64,000 nucleotides of DNA from Sacculina carcini (GCA_916048095.2 OU696581.1:6141766-6205765), one strand, 5' to 3'; positions 29,401-37,986 are shown, numbered from the stretch's first letter. Translations and numbers: made by a program. Notes: generated from the letters alone by a model not told the origin.

Positions 29401-31214
29401 TCACAAACCCTAGACTGTTCCGCATTAAACAGCGCACTATGATGTGGGGTTACAAGATTGTTCACGTGCCTGGCAAATCCGCTCTTGCCGCGGACGCCAC
29501 ATCGAGACATCCTACGGGCATCGCAGACGACGCGGATGATTACAGGCCAGATAATCTAGCAACGATTCGAACATCAGACGGCCTCTCCGATGATCTGGAA
29601 GTCAACGTCGTAGGGGCAGCCAGGTCAACCGTCCTAAACTCGGGAGCAGTAACCTGGGAGAGAGTGAGAGAGATGACTGTCAAAGACTCCACACTCCAAG
29701 ATCTCATTAGAATGATCGAGAATGGATTCCCCACCTCACGCGACCGAATCTCGAAAGTCCTACAGCCATACTGGCAGTACAGAGACCGCCTGTGCACCAT
29801 AGACGGTGTGCCCATGCTGGAGGACAGAATAATTGTGCCGAAGTCTTTGCGAGGAGAGGTGCTCCGTAGCTTGCACGCAGCTCACCAAGGTACGGGCAAG
29901 ATGATGGCTCGTGCGGCAAATACGATGTTTTGGCCCGGAATCACGGCAGACATTAACAACCAACGAGATGAATGCATAGAATGTTGGCGAATGACGCCTT
30001 CTCAAGCGCGGATGCCCCCAACTGAGCCAAGCGTTCCGACCAGGCCTTTTCAGTCCGTGGCAGCTGATTATTTCAGCACACGATGCAAGGACTACCTTGT
30101 CATAGTAGACCGCTTCAGCGGATGGCCCCATATATCTGCGGCTCGTTCAGGGTCGCAGGGACTGATAAACACCCTGCTGGCGTACTTTGCCACATTTGGC
30201 ATCGCCGAAGAACTGAGTACGGACGGTGGGCCAGAGTTTTCAGCCAAAGCAACGGAACCTTTCCTTGAACGCTGGGGAGTGAGACATCGACGATCGTCGG
30301 CTTACCACCCACAGTCCAATGGTCGTGCGGAAGTGGCTGTAAAGTCGATGAAGCGGCTACTCTCATCGCACTTGGACTGTAACGGCCGGGCAGACGACGA
30401 GGCCATCACAGCTCGACTGCTTCAGTATCGGAACACGCCAGACGCGGACACGGGAATGTCCCCCTCACAGGTAATATTCGGAAAAAATCTACGTGACCTC
30501 TTGCCAGTCGCACCTCGATCACAGGTTTTTACAGAGCAATCAGTGCATCCGGTGTGGCGAGATGTATGGCAGCAGCGCGAGGCGGCACTTCGGCGGCGAT
30601 TCATAGCACAGGTGGACGACCTGCAACCGACCACCCGCTGCCTGCCGCCGTTGGCACCCGGCAGCCGCGTGTTGCTACAAAACCAAGCAGGTATGCACAG
30701 CAAGAGGTGGGACCGGACTGGAGTGATCGTGGAATCTAGGCCACACGACCAATACCTTATCAAAGTTGATGGATCAGGCCATCTGACGCGACGCAACCGC
30801 CAATTCATTCGGCAGTTCCGGGTTCTACCATCTCCAGCCACAGCAGCGCCCTCTTCGTACACAACAGCACCACCTGAGCCGGTTGTCACACATCAGCATG
30901 CTCATTCATCAGATGAAGACACCAGGAATCACGCATTACCAGGAGATGGCGATATATCGACACAGAGTCAGACGGGGGAAGCGACAACACAAGCTGCTCA
31001 ATTAGAGAGAGATGGCCTGGAGCCACCAGCAGTGGCAGCTCATCCCGGTGAGACTCCGGTCACACCAGATGCACCACCAAGGTCACAGCCGCTGTCACTA
31101 CCAGGGTCGCAAGCTCCGTCGCCACCAGCGTCACAGCCGACACCACCACGACGACAGCGACCACAACGGGACCGACGACCCCCAGCTCGTCTGAAGGATT
31201 ATGTCCTATGGTAA
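26478..31214 (+). CDS. Gag-Pol polyprotein: gag, protease, RT, RNase H, integrase
   Basis: The start is the ATG at 26478; a GTG two codons earlier is in frame but less likely. Gag begins with a C..C..H-type finger (CEAAGCGEIK...LHQRNLHEH) and has a CxC-x21-CxxC pair (CACGTTTPRFG...CINC) where a CCHC knuckle would be expected. Protease is VVADSGAQTCLMG (about residue 395). RT has the unusual catalytic box CVDDTLLW (about residue 733) in place of YxDD. RNase H has HTDWSKSGIGYW, IEGEALAI and ADHKPL. Integrase has the zinc motif HAAHQGTG...CIEC and catalytic residues in AADYFS, STDGGPEFS and NGRAEVAVK. The tail is Pro/Gln-rich, ending RLKDYVLW. With no gag-pol shift, Gag and Pol would be made in equal amounts unless regulated otherwise. 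Confidence 0.9.
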   Translation: MPVTLKCEAAGCGEIKRGDDMATCIALMQLHQRNLHEHSQRQPPPKICRPSMEQGVGEDDSAAFKRRWSMFRDCTELTPSQMNAQLLACCSPELEAALFRDDPDIASRSEDEILAAIHRLVVIHVALSVRRTSLLKCVQDPAEPVRQYVARLRGLANVCQWTKTAPCSVATCTGRAICNYSDEIVKLVLISGLADDEIRKEVLGTPSIDDQNLNEVTAFIDGKETAARAMTAASSSIAASSYRKQSRPTNVHKNASQTLSKEDNTAQVFQCACGTTTPRFGKIRGKLKEFETCINCWRRKRDQQKKSNIRASAVEETFCVNSASLESGSSEASSLWDSLFETAGAVNTNIHTSDVNMAHPTLTVEVTVDQAAYSRMKLPRPPSRPTRVTVVADSGAQTCLMGSSFLKRLGLNERHLHVNNRRILAANNKEIPVVGVMCLKFSGLNKQREQIRATAEVFVTPTTNKFYLSRSVLTQLGIIGPDFPTIGAADHRLAALSSASCSGEPPLAECGCPKRSEPPARPKQLPIAPTMKNAATMKSWLLMRYGASTFNVCPHQPLPTMTGPPMEIRVQPDARPVVTQRPPHVPVHWRQTVSEQLHQDERLGVIESVPPNTPTTWLHNMVITPKADGTPRRTVDLQQLNRYCDRETHHTVPPAKQARAVPPNTVKTVTDAWNGYHAIPIRQEDRHKTTFITEEGRLRYCRAPMGFIASQDAYTQRYDAIIADIPRKTKCVDDTLLWDSDLEEHWWRVIEYLEWLGGNGIILNPAKFQFSSLEVDFVGFRITNNALRPLQKYFDAIANFPRPRNITDIRAWFGLVNQVSHYGRTTNMMEPFKPLLSPKCAFKWDATLDEAFERSKAVIVKEIRHGVEIFEPGRPTCLHTDWSKSGIGYWLRQKHCKCSTISPDCCTSGWRVTLAGSRFLRAAERRYAPIEGEALAIMWALEDTKCFTLGCSNITVVADHKPLVKILGDQAMSAITNPRLFRIKQRTMMWGYKIVHVPGKSALAADATSRHPTGIADDADDYRPDNLATIRTSDGLSDDLEVNVVGAARSTVLNSGAVTWERVREMTVKDSTLQDLIRMIENGFPTSRDRISKVLQPYWQYRDRLCTIDGVPMLEDRIIVPKSLRGEVLRSLHAAHQGTGKMMARAANTMFWPGITADINNQRDECIECWRMTPSQARMPPTEPSVPTRPFQSVAADYFSTRCKDYLVIVDRFSGWPHISAARSGSQGLINTLLAYFATFGIAEELSTDGGPEFSAKATEPFLERWGVRHRRSSAYHPQSNGRAEVAVKSMKRLLSSHLDCNGRADDEAITARLLQYRNTPDADTGMSPSQVIFGKNLRDLLPVAPRSQVFTEQSVHPVWRDVWQQREAALRRRFIAQVDDLQPTTRCLPPLAPGSRVLLQNQAGMHSKRWDRTGVIVESRPHDQYLIKVDGSGHLTRRNRQFIRQFRVLPSPATAAPSSYTTAPPEPVVTHQHAHSSDEDTRNHALPGDGDISTQSQTGEATTQAAQLERDGLEPPAVAAHPGETPVTPDAPPRSQPLSLPGSQAPSPPASQPTPPRRQRPQRDRRPPARLKDYVLW

Positions 31215-31244
31215 GTTTTTCGCCGGCGAAAAACTTGGGGGGTA

Positions 31245-31611
31245 TGTAGAAATGCAGCTAATAGTGAGCGAACTGTGCGTAGAGCAGTGTGACCTACGCA
31301 AGGTCACCGGCCAGCGTTAGGCACGCATTAGTGCGCGTGTGTCTGCACACACTTCTATGTGATCATTTAGTGTTTGACAGGCGCGCTGATCGCATGTGCC
31401 TATTTCGCCCGGTAAGTGGCAATACCCGCTAAACCCATTGTGTACTGAGATTGTGTACTCGTATTTCCCAATGCGTGTGTACTGTGTCCCAGCGGGAGTA
31501 TTTGCGGGCTATTAGAAGTGTTTTGTTGATATGTATATGATTGTTTTGTTTGCAGATGAAATCATTCGTGAACTTTAATATACGTGTATGTTCCGAATGT
31601 CTGTCTGAACA
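31245..31611 (+). repeat. 3' LTR of the intact gypsy element
   Basis: TGTAGAAATGC...CTGTCTGAACA, same length as the 5' copy, with a T/G change at base 5 and a C/T change near base 125. Confidence 0.9.
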
Positions 31612-32130
31612 CATGGGATGAGTACAAGCACTGTTACCACCCTGCGGTGACTCCCATCTACCGGAAGCACCCAAAGGATCTGGAGAGATCTAGATAAGAT
31701 CACTCCATTGTTTCATTCCATCTACACTCCTCAATAAAAGACAACTATCCACAGTGAGTAATTGTATTATTCAATGAATATCAAACAATAAATATTAATA
31801 GGTAGAAATAAATGTTAATAAATAAGTAAATAAATAAAAACATATACCAACAGATAAATAAAAACATTATTTAATACATAACAGCAACCAAGAATAAAAA
31901 CAACAGCCGAACAATTGAAAATTCAATATAAACAATTCAATAGGAAACAATCAACAGTAAATCAAATATTCAATAAGCATGAAAATATAACGTCCATCCG
32001 CCCAGATTCGAATCACAGAATCGACTATGGCCAGATTCGAATCCGCCCAGATTCGAATCACAGATTCGAATCCGCCCAGGTTCGATTCACAGAATCGACT
32101 GACCAGACTCGACTTCGTTCATCAGTCAAG
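31612..32130. other. No gene; AT-rich sequence and a GATTCGAATC tandem array
   Basis: At 31740-31900 the sequence is AT-rich with many AATAAATA-type repeats. At about 31994-32113 there is a short tandem array mixing CGCCCAGATTCGAATC and CACAGAATCGACT. Related motifs occur near 13980-14075. Confidence 0.5.
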
Positions 32131-32582
32131 TTGTTATATTGCAGGCTTAAAATGTTACTATCTGGTGTTAGTGGTTTCTTCAAGCCTCATCTAAATCTAT
32201 TCGCTCCCTACAGAGGTTATTGAACCAGTCATGTCGCTTTGTCTTCCGTGTTCCTCCGCGCACGCCAACTTCTCCCTACTTACATAAAATTGGCTGGCTT
32301 CCTGTTCAGGCTTGGATTAACTATAAACTGTGCTGTCTTATCTTACAAATTATCCGCTCACCCTCCTATCCTTCTTACCTCCGCTCTCTACTATCTGAAC
32401 CTCAACACAATGCCACCTAGACTACTTGTAGTCTAGGTGGCATTGCTCGACACTCAGGTCGTCGTCTTCACTCTCTTCACTGTCCTCGAGCAGTTTTGGG
32501 GTCGCCTTGGTCGGCGAAATCTTTCTACTTCTTTGCTCCTCGTCTCTTTAACTCCTTGCCTTCTCGTATCCGGTCATATCGG
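32131..32582 (+). pseudogene. 3' end of another L2-type LINE
   Basis: The frames NQSCRFVFRVPPRTPTSPYL, KIGWLPVQAWINYKLCC and SPWSAKSFYFFAPRLFNSLP match the C-terminal region of the L2-type LINE at 10108-13582. It is 5'-truncated, interrupted by a 38-bp palindromic insertion (32408-32445), and cut at about 32582 by antisense gag sequence. Removing the palindrome with one 7-bp repeat restores the frame around E-P-Q-H-S-G. Confidence 0.75.
32408..32445. mobile_element. 38-bp perfect palindrome inserted with a 7-bp duplication
   Basis: Eighteen bases beginning CAATGCCACCTAGACTAC are followed by TT and their exact reverse complement. Flanks are CTCAACA (32401-32407) and CTCGACA (32446-32452). The ends match the TIR of the transposon at 38271-46234, which also makes 7-bp duplications. 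Confidence 0.7.
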
Positions 32583-32882
32583 ATCATACGCTGCAAATTT
32601 GTCCAGGCCAAACGCAGCGTAGAGGCGGTCGCGAACAGCATCACCGACTTGCTCCAAAGCGAGAGGCATCTCCGCCCAGACAGCAAAAGCACCACCGGTC
32701 AGCCGCAGTGGCACCACCGACACCGCAGGAATCCCGCGGAGACAGCAGAGTAGCTATGTCCGTGTCCACCACTCAACAACATCACCAGAGCCGTCATACT
32801 CTGGGATGATGCGCATATCAAACAACAGTCCCTGCCAGGCCTGCTGAACCTGGCCACTTTGCGGCTTACCCCTCTCATTCAT
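32583..32882 (-). pseudogene. gag: Gag fragment of an LTR element sharing the AGCTATTTCGGC site
   Basis: On the minus strand, ATG at 32882 starts MNERGKPQSGQVQQAW, then LLFDMRIIPEYDGSGDVVEW, a stop, and in a shifted frame VVPLRLTGGAFAVWAEMP. This matches the first 100 residues of the Gag at 55989. The primer site GCCGAAATAGCT (plus strand) is at 32884-32895, and LTR sequence starts TGTAGT at 32896. That LTR remnant (32896-33003) is interrupted by the element at 33004-37639. Confidence 0.7.
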
Positions 32883-33003
32883 TGCCGAAATAGCTTGTAG
32901 TAAAAAGTAAAATTTAGCGGTGAACCAGCAGACAATGCACAGAATGCAATCATACACACAATAACCACAACCATGCGTGCACAGCTATTCTGACATTTGT
33001 TTC

Positions 33004-33026
33004 TGTAGTGTTATGTGCATGGAGTG

Positions 33027-33061
<35 letters not shown>

Positions 33062-33321
33062 TTCGCGTTTGTGCTCGTGTTGTGTACTATGTTTGTATGT
33101 ATGTATGTATGTACTAGTATGAATGACACGCCGTGAATTGTTCATGCCCGCGGCGGCGGCGAGTGACCGGCTCGCTGCTGATTGGTTGCTGCGGCGGGTG
33201 AGGCTTTGTGTGTGTGCGTGTGGGTGTGTGTGTCACGGTGTGAGCGAGGAGTCGTGTTTGTGGTTTGACGGTTGGAGGAGATACGGTGCTGTGCGAGTTG
33301 AGCGTCTGTGCGTTTATTACA
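33004..33321 (+). repeat. 5' LTR
   Basis: It contains a GT microsatellite (33030-33060), GTATGTATGTATG, and a GC-rich stretch with GCGGCGGCGGCG. It is nearly identical to 37318-37639. Confidence 0.9.
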
Positions 33322-33333
33322 AGCTATTTCGGC
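33322..33333 (+). promoter_or_regulatory. Primer-site candidate AGCTATTTCGGC
   Basis: It directly follows the LTR end TTACA. The gag ATG comes three bases later, so there is almost no leader, which is unusual. Confidence 0.6.
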
Positions 33334-33336
33334 ATA

Positions 33337-34113
33337 ATGTCCAAGTCTGAGAGTGTTGCTCCTGGTGCGATGGTGTTTGACATCAAACTTATTCCGGAGT
33401 TCAGAGGCAATGATGATTGCTCCGTGTCTGAATGGTTCAGCAAGTTGCATTGGATATGCAGATTGTACAACGTTTCGTTTGTTGCTGCCGTCATCCCACT
33501 TCGACTCACAGGAAATGCTTACCGAGTGTATGACCAGCTTTCGGATCAAAGCAAACTTGATGTGGATCAAGTTCAGCGAGCGTTGGTGAAGGCGTTCGAG
33601 GTCGATTCTTTTTCTGCTTATGATCAGCTGGTGACGCGTCGGCTACAGTCTAGAGAACCGGTTGACGCGTATCTTGCGGATATAAAACGACTCGCTCAGT
33701 TCGCTGGTGGACTGCAGGAAGCAGCGATAAACAGCGCTTTCGTCCACGGTCTGCCTGACTACGTGCGTCGAACACTCCGTGCCAACGCTCGAATATCAGA
33801 AATGACCGTGTCTCAGCTGGTGGAGAGCGCTCGCGGAATATTGGCTGACGAAGAGGCCGCCATTGCAGGTATGTCTTGTTCCACCTCAGTGACGAGTGAC
33901 CGCCATTGTGGCAGTTGTTCCTGTGTCAATGCCACCAAAGAACAGTCATTCAAATGCGCACAAACGTGCAATCAGTTGAGTGAGAAAAGCCACAAGTCAA
34001 ATACGCGTTATAATAGCCGTCATAAGCCGAGAAATGTTTACTGCTTTAAATGTGGCGTTAAAGGACATTTTGCTGCACAATGTTCGGGAAACAGACAGCG
34101 AGAAGACGCGTGA
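33337..34113 (+). CDS. gag: Gag with one CCHC knuckle
   Basis: The 258-residue product starts at MSKSESVAPGAMVFDIK. The capsid-like region is FDIKLIPEFRGNDDCSVSEW, IPLRLTGNAYRVYDQL and EPVDAYLADIKRLAQFAGGL, conserved with the Gag copies at 55989 and 44296. One retroviral-type knuckle lies near the C-terminus (CFKCGVKGHFAAQC). The last codons overlap pol in the -1 frame at a GGGAAAC slippery site. Confidence 0.9.
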   Translation: MSKSESVAPGAMVFDIKLIPEFRGNDDCSVSEWFSKLHWICRLYNVSFVAAVIPLRLTGNAYRVYDQLSDQSKLDVDQVQRALVKAFEVDSFSAYDQLVTRRLQSREPVDAYLADIKRLAQFAGGLQEAAINSAFVHGLPDYVRRTLRANARISEMTVSQLVESARGILADEEAAIAGMSCSTSVTSDRHCGSCSCVNATKEQSFKCAQTCNQLSEKSHKSNTRYNSRHKPRNVYCFKCGVKGHFAAQCSGNRQREDA

Positions 34114-34130
34114 GCGTCGGCGTCTTCTCG
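34086..34130 (+). promoter_or_regulatory. -1 ribosomal frameshift signal
   Basis: The heptamer GGGAAAC (34086-34092) is in the exact X-XXY-YYZ phase of gag. A 6-base spacer (AGACAG) follows, then an 11-bp perfect stem: CGAGAAGACGC (34099-34109) with GCGTCTTCTCG (34120-34130) around a 10-base loop. This matches retroviral gag-pro/pol sites. The gag stop TGA (34111-34113) lies within the loop. Confidence 0.85.
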
Positions 34131-37082
34131 TTTGCCAATGACGCGTTACCCACGACACTCATGCGAGTAAATGATTGTGAGAAATCTGTACTCGTCGACT
34201 CAGGCTGTTCCAAGTGCATAATTCATCAGTCGTGTTGTGGTTCATGGGAACCATATGTTTGCACTATTGTAACTGTAGACGGCACCAAGCATAGGAGTCT
34301 TGGCAGGACAATGGTATGCTTACAAAGTGCTGCTCATTCACCAAAATTTGTTGAAGCCATGGTTGTCAGCTTCAAACCGTTGAATTTTGAATTTGTGTTG
34401 GGTATGAATGGCGTATCGTCCTACGGTGGTGTGTGCATAAGTGGCGAGGGTAATGTGAGACTTGGTGTGCATTGTGACGCTACAGCAGGAACTCAGTACA
34501 CGGCTGGAGCGGCTGATGCTTCTGGTGGAATGCCGGGTAAACTGACCGACCTTGTCATTGAACGACAAGACTTTATAGCAAAGTTCAGTGCTGACAAGAA
34601 ACAGTGGACAGCTGCGTGGAAATGGGCGGACGGACGGCCACCAGGTGCTCTAAAAAACAAAGTTCGTGAATACGCCATGAAGCCCAGTGTTCGAATGGAA
34701 TACCGTAGAGAAGTATTGGACTGGATCAAGCGTGGCTGGCTGCAACGATATGATGAACGAGAGCACGGACCTGCGAAAGCGTTAATTCCCCTAATGGCTG
34801 TCGTTCAAAATAATAAGCACAAAACCAGGCCAGTCCTTGACTTCAGAGAGCTCAATGACTTCATAAATCCATTCACTGCCAACAGTGACGTTTGTGCCGA
34901 CAAAATTCGCCTGTGGAGACGTGTTGGAGGCAGTGCGGTGTTGATCGATTTGAGGAAGGCTTACTTGCAAATCGCCGTGAGCTCCGACTTGTGGCCTTTT
35001 CAAACCGTCAATTTCGAGGGCCGCCGTTTTTGTCTCACTAGACTCGGATTCGGTCTCAATGTCGCCCCATTGGTGATGCAAGCCGTACTGGAGACTGTGT
35101 TGAAACAGGACCCGACCGTGTTTCAGGGTACGTCTTCCTACATCGACGATGTGCTTGTGAACGCGAATGTCGTTGGTGTGGACAAGGTGGTTGCACACCT
35201 GGAAAAATACGGCCTCGTGTGCAAAGCTCCCGAGCGACTGCGAGACGGCGCTCGTGTCCTTGGTGTCAGAGTGGACAGCCATGGTCGTCATCTGCGTTGG
35301 CGCCGTGACAACTGTGTTGGTGACATACCGGATGTTCTCACACGGCGGAACGTGTTTTCAGTTTGTGGCAAACTGACAGGGCACATGCCAGTGTGTGGCT
35401 GGCTGCGTGTGGCGGCAGCATACATCAAGCGTCGAGCAAATGCTGCAACTGCAGGCTGGGATGACAAGCTGCGTGATGGTGGAGAAGTCCGCAAAATGCT
35501 GGAGGAAATATTGGCCCGTGTGAATGATGCTGATCCTGCAACTGGACGCTGGGATGTGGTTGATGGAGACGCCACTGTTTGGACCGATGCTAGTTCATTG
35601 GCCATGGGTGCGGTATTGGAGATCGGCGTGTCAGTGATTGAAGACGGATGCTGGTTGCGCACTGAGGATGCGGCTCATATTAATATGGCGGAACTCGATG
35701 CTGCTGTCAAAGGTGTGAACCTGGCGCTTATTTGGAAGCTGAAAAAATTCCGTCTAATTACTGATTCCCGCACAGTCTTCCACTGGATAAGCAACGCATC
35801 GAGTGGGCAATCGAGGCTTCAAACAAAAGCCGCCAGTGAAATGCTTATTCGCAGGAGGTTGTCTGTTCTCACGTCTCTGGTGGCAGAGTACCAGTTGGAC
35901 GTTAACGTCGCATTCGTCAGCTCAAGTTGCAATCTGGCGGACCAGCTGACTCGTGTGCCCACCGCCTGGCTGAGAAAGCAACCTAATGCAGCCGTGTCAG
36001 TGGCAGCAGCAGCGACAGCACCGTGTACTTCACCGCATGATCCTCTCGCTGTCCTGCGAGCCGTGCATGAGGCCTCTGGTCACCCTGGTGTGAGGCGAAC
36101 ACTGTATTTCTCGAAGAAGAAAGACCCGTGTGTGAGCAGAAGGATGGCCCAAACGGTGGTGAGAAATTGTGATGCATGCCAGTCAGTTGATCCTGCTCCT
36201 GTGCGGTGGGCAGCAGGCAAGTTGCACGTAAAGCGCAACTGGCATCGTCTGGCCATCGACGTGACGCACGCAGGGCTTCACCATTACCTCACTGTGATCG
36301 ACTGTGGCCCGTCGCGATTCTCACTGTGGCGTCACCTGAGACAGCAAGACAGTGTGAATGTCATCATGCAATTGGAGAACATTTTTTATGAGCGCGGTCC
36401 ACCAGCGGAAGTTCTGGCCGATAACGCAACTGTGTGTCGCAGCGCTGCTTTCAGAAGCATGCTCGAAAAATGGGGTGTCAATTTGATTTTTCGGTGCGCA
36501 TATGAGCCCACTGGAAATGCCATCGCTGAGCGCAGCCATCGCACCATCAAAACAATCGCTGCTAGGTCGAACTGCTCTGTATCGGAAGCTGTACATTGGT
36601 ACAACATGACTCCAAAGGACAGCCGCACAGACAGTTCCGCGCCTGCCATGCAGATATATAAATATCGCGTGCGGTCGCGGCCAATCCCGACGCCGCCACA
36701 TTCTGGCAACGCTCAAGTTAACAACGCTTCTGTGCGCTGCAAGTTCAAACTTGGAGATGTTGTGTGGATTCGGCAGCGAGGTGCAAGTTGTCACACCAGG
36801 TCACACATCGGCACTGTGACTGGTGTGACCTCTCAGCTCAGCGTCGAAGTCGACGGAGTGCCTCGTCACGTGAGAAGTCTGAGGCCGTGCAATCGACGCG
36901 TGGCTGTCAGTGTGCCGCCTGGTGTGCAGCAGCAGCAGCAGCAGCAGCAGGAAGAAGAAGAACGTCGTCCGGCTCTCGTGACAGTTCCGCCTGCTGCAGC
37001 TCAGCCTGAAAGAGTTGTTGAACCGGTGCAGATGAATGAACAACCGAATGACTTGCCTAGTCGCTCCGCTGTGCGTTTATAA
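34086..37082 (+). CDS. pol: Pol: protease, RT, RNase H, integrase (made by -1 frameshift)
   Basis: Protease has SVLVDSGCSKCIIH. RT has RPVLDFRELNDFINP, LIDLRKAYLQIAV, LTRLGFGLNVAPLV and the catalytic box SYIDDVLV (about 35140). The segment VFSVCGKLTGHMPVCGWLRV links to RNase H (VWTDASSLAMGAV; NMAELDAAV; LITDSRTVFHW). Integrase has a zinc motif (HEASGHPGV, CDACQ) and D-D-E in AIDVTHAG, LADNATVCRS and AIAERSHRTIK. The C-terminal signature is VDGVPRHVRSLRPC. A CAG run near 36928 encodes eight or so Gln followed by Glu. The frame is open for about 1000 residues. Expression as a Gag-Pol fusion is inferred from the slippery site. Confidence 0.9.
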   Translation, partial: GKQTARRRVSVGVFSFANDALPTTLMRVNDCEKSVLVDSGCSKCIIHQSCCGSWEPYVCTIVTVDGTKHRSLGRTMVCLQSAAHSPKFVEAMVVSFKPLNFEFVLGMNGVSSYGGVCISGEGNVRLGVHCDATAGTQYTAGAADASGGMPGKLTDLVIERQDFIAKFSADKKQWTAAWKWADGRPPGALKNKVREYAMKPSVRMEYRREVLDWIKRGWLQRYDEREHGPAKALIPLMAVVQNNKHKTRPVLDFRELNDFINPFTANSDVCADKIRLWRRVGGSAVLIDLRKAYLQIAVSSDLWPFQTVNFEGRRFCLTRLGFGLNVAPLVMQAVLETVLKQDPTVFQGTSSYIDDVLVNANVVGVDKVVAHLEKYGLVCKAPERLRDGARVLGVRVDSHGRHLRWRRDNCVGDIPDVLTRRNVFSVCGKLTGHMPVCGWLRVAAAYIKRRANAATAGWDDKLRDGGEVRKMLEEILARVNDADPATGRWDVVDGDATVWTDASSLAMGAVLEIGVSVIEDGCWLRTEDAAHINMAELDAAVKGVNLALIWKLKKFRLITDSRTVFHWISNASSGQSRLQTKAASEMLIRRRLSVLTSLVAEYQLDVNVAFVSSSCNLADQLTRVPTAWLRKQPNAAVSVAAAATAPCTSPHDPLAVLRAVHEASGHPGVRRTLYFSKKKDPCVSRRMAQTVVRNCDACQSVDPAPVRWAAGKLHVKRNWHRLAIDVTHAGLHHYLTVIDCGPSRFSLWRHLRQQDSVNVIMQLENIFYERGPPAEVLADNATVCRSAAFRSMLEKWGVNLIFRCAYEPTGNAIAERSHRTIKTIAARSNCSVSEAVHWYNMTPKDSRTDSSAPAMQIYKYRVRSRPIPTPPHSGNAQVNNASVRCKFKLGDVVWIRQRGASCHTRSHIGTVTGVTSQLSVEVDGVPRHVRSLRPCNRRVAVSVPPGVQQQQQQQQEEEERRPALVTVPPAAAQPERVVEPVQMNEQPNDLPSRSAVRL

Positions 37083-37317
37083 CGGGCCAATCCTGCGCCG
37101 CGTCAATTATTTCAATATTGATGTTCATGCTATTGTGTGAGTGCGTGTGAGTATGCATGTGTGAGTGCGTGTTCAGTCGATATGCATTCGTCATTGTTAT
37201 TGTCATTCGTCATACAATGGCGTTTCCACTTTACCGCATGTTTGTCTGTGCAGCGTTTCCACTTTACCGCATCTTGTAGATTTATACGTTTAGTTGGCTC
37301 TTGAAGCCAGGTGTGCA

Positions 37318-37340
37318 TGTAGTGTTATGTGCATGGAGTG

Positions 37341-37379
<39 letters not shown>

Positions 37380-37639
37380 TTCGCGTTTGTGCTCGTGTTG
37401 TGTACTATGTTTGTATGTATGTATGTATGTACTAGTATGAATGACACGCCGTGAATTGTTCATGCCCGCGGCGGCGGCGAGTGACCGGCTCGCTGCTGAT
37501 TGGTTGCTGCGGCGGGTGAGGCTTTGTGTGTGTGCGTGTGGGTGTGTGTGTCACGGTGTGAGCGAGGAGTCGTGTTTGTGGTTTGACGGTTGGAGGAGAT
37601 ACGGTGCTGTGCGAGTTGAGCGTCTGTGCGTTTATTACA
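37318..37639 (+). repeat. 3' LTR
   Basis: TGTAGTGTTATGTGCATGG...GTTTATTACA, followed by the GTTTC target duplication. Confidence 0.9.
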
Positions 37640-37644
37640 GTTTC

Positions 37645-37761
37645 CCTTATTAATAATAAGTGAAACATATATAATAAGTTATTATATACACATACATAGT
37701 ATATTGTTTTGATTTCGTCCTGTCATCGCACCATTTTATATTTGGCGCTATATTAAATACA

Positions 37762-37794
<33 letters not shown>

Positions 37795-37986
37795 ATGAAG
37801 GTAATCTTAAAGTTTTGTCATTATACACATTATTACACACACTATTTGACATATATTTTTACAACTATGTTTGACTTCAATCAAAATCATATCAAATTCC
37901 ATAACAACGGTAATTTCCTCTTACGCCAAGAAAGTGAAAGTTGAAGCATGTGAAACTGTGAGAAATATGTTTAATGTTTGCATGTT
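37645..37986. other. No gene; AT-rich with a TTG microsatellite
   Basis: A run of about ten TTG repeats lies at 37761-37793. The start of this stretch may hold the rest of the LTR interrupted at 33004, but no end was identifiable. Confidence 0.5.

Larger units (their letters stand above)
26056..31611 (+). mobile_element. Intact Ty3/gypsy retrotransposon, 5556 bp, single gag-pol frame
   Basis: LTRs 26056-26422 and 31245-31611 are both 367 bp and differ by about two bases. Target duplication is CATGG (26051-26055, 31612-31616). A purine tract (ACTTGGGGGGTA, about 31233-31244) precedes the 3' LTR. One frame of 1578 codons fills the interior with all catalytic motifs present, so this looks recent and potentially active. 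Confidence 0.9.
33004..37639 (+). mobile_element. Intact LTR retrotransposon with -1 frameshift gag/pol, 4636 bp
   Basis: LTRs 33004-33321 and 37318-37639 (318 and 322 bp, differing mainly in GT-repeat length) begin TGTAGTGTTATG and end GTTTATTACA. Target duplication is GTTTC (32999-33003, 37640-37644). The primer site AGCTATTTCGGC is at 33322-33333. Gag and Pol are both open. No clear purine tract precedes the 3' LTR, unlike its relatives; two direct copies of GCGTTTCCACTTTACCGCAT lie at about 37219-37270 instead. Confidence 0.9.
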
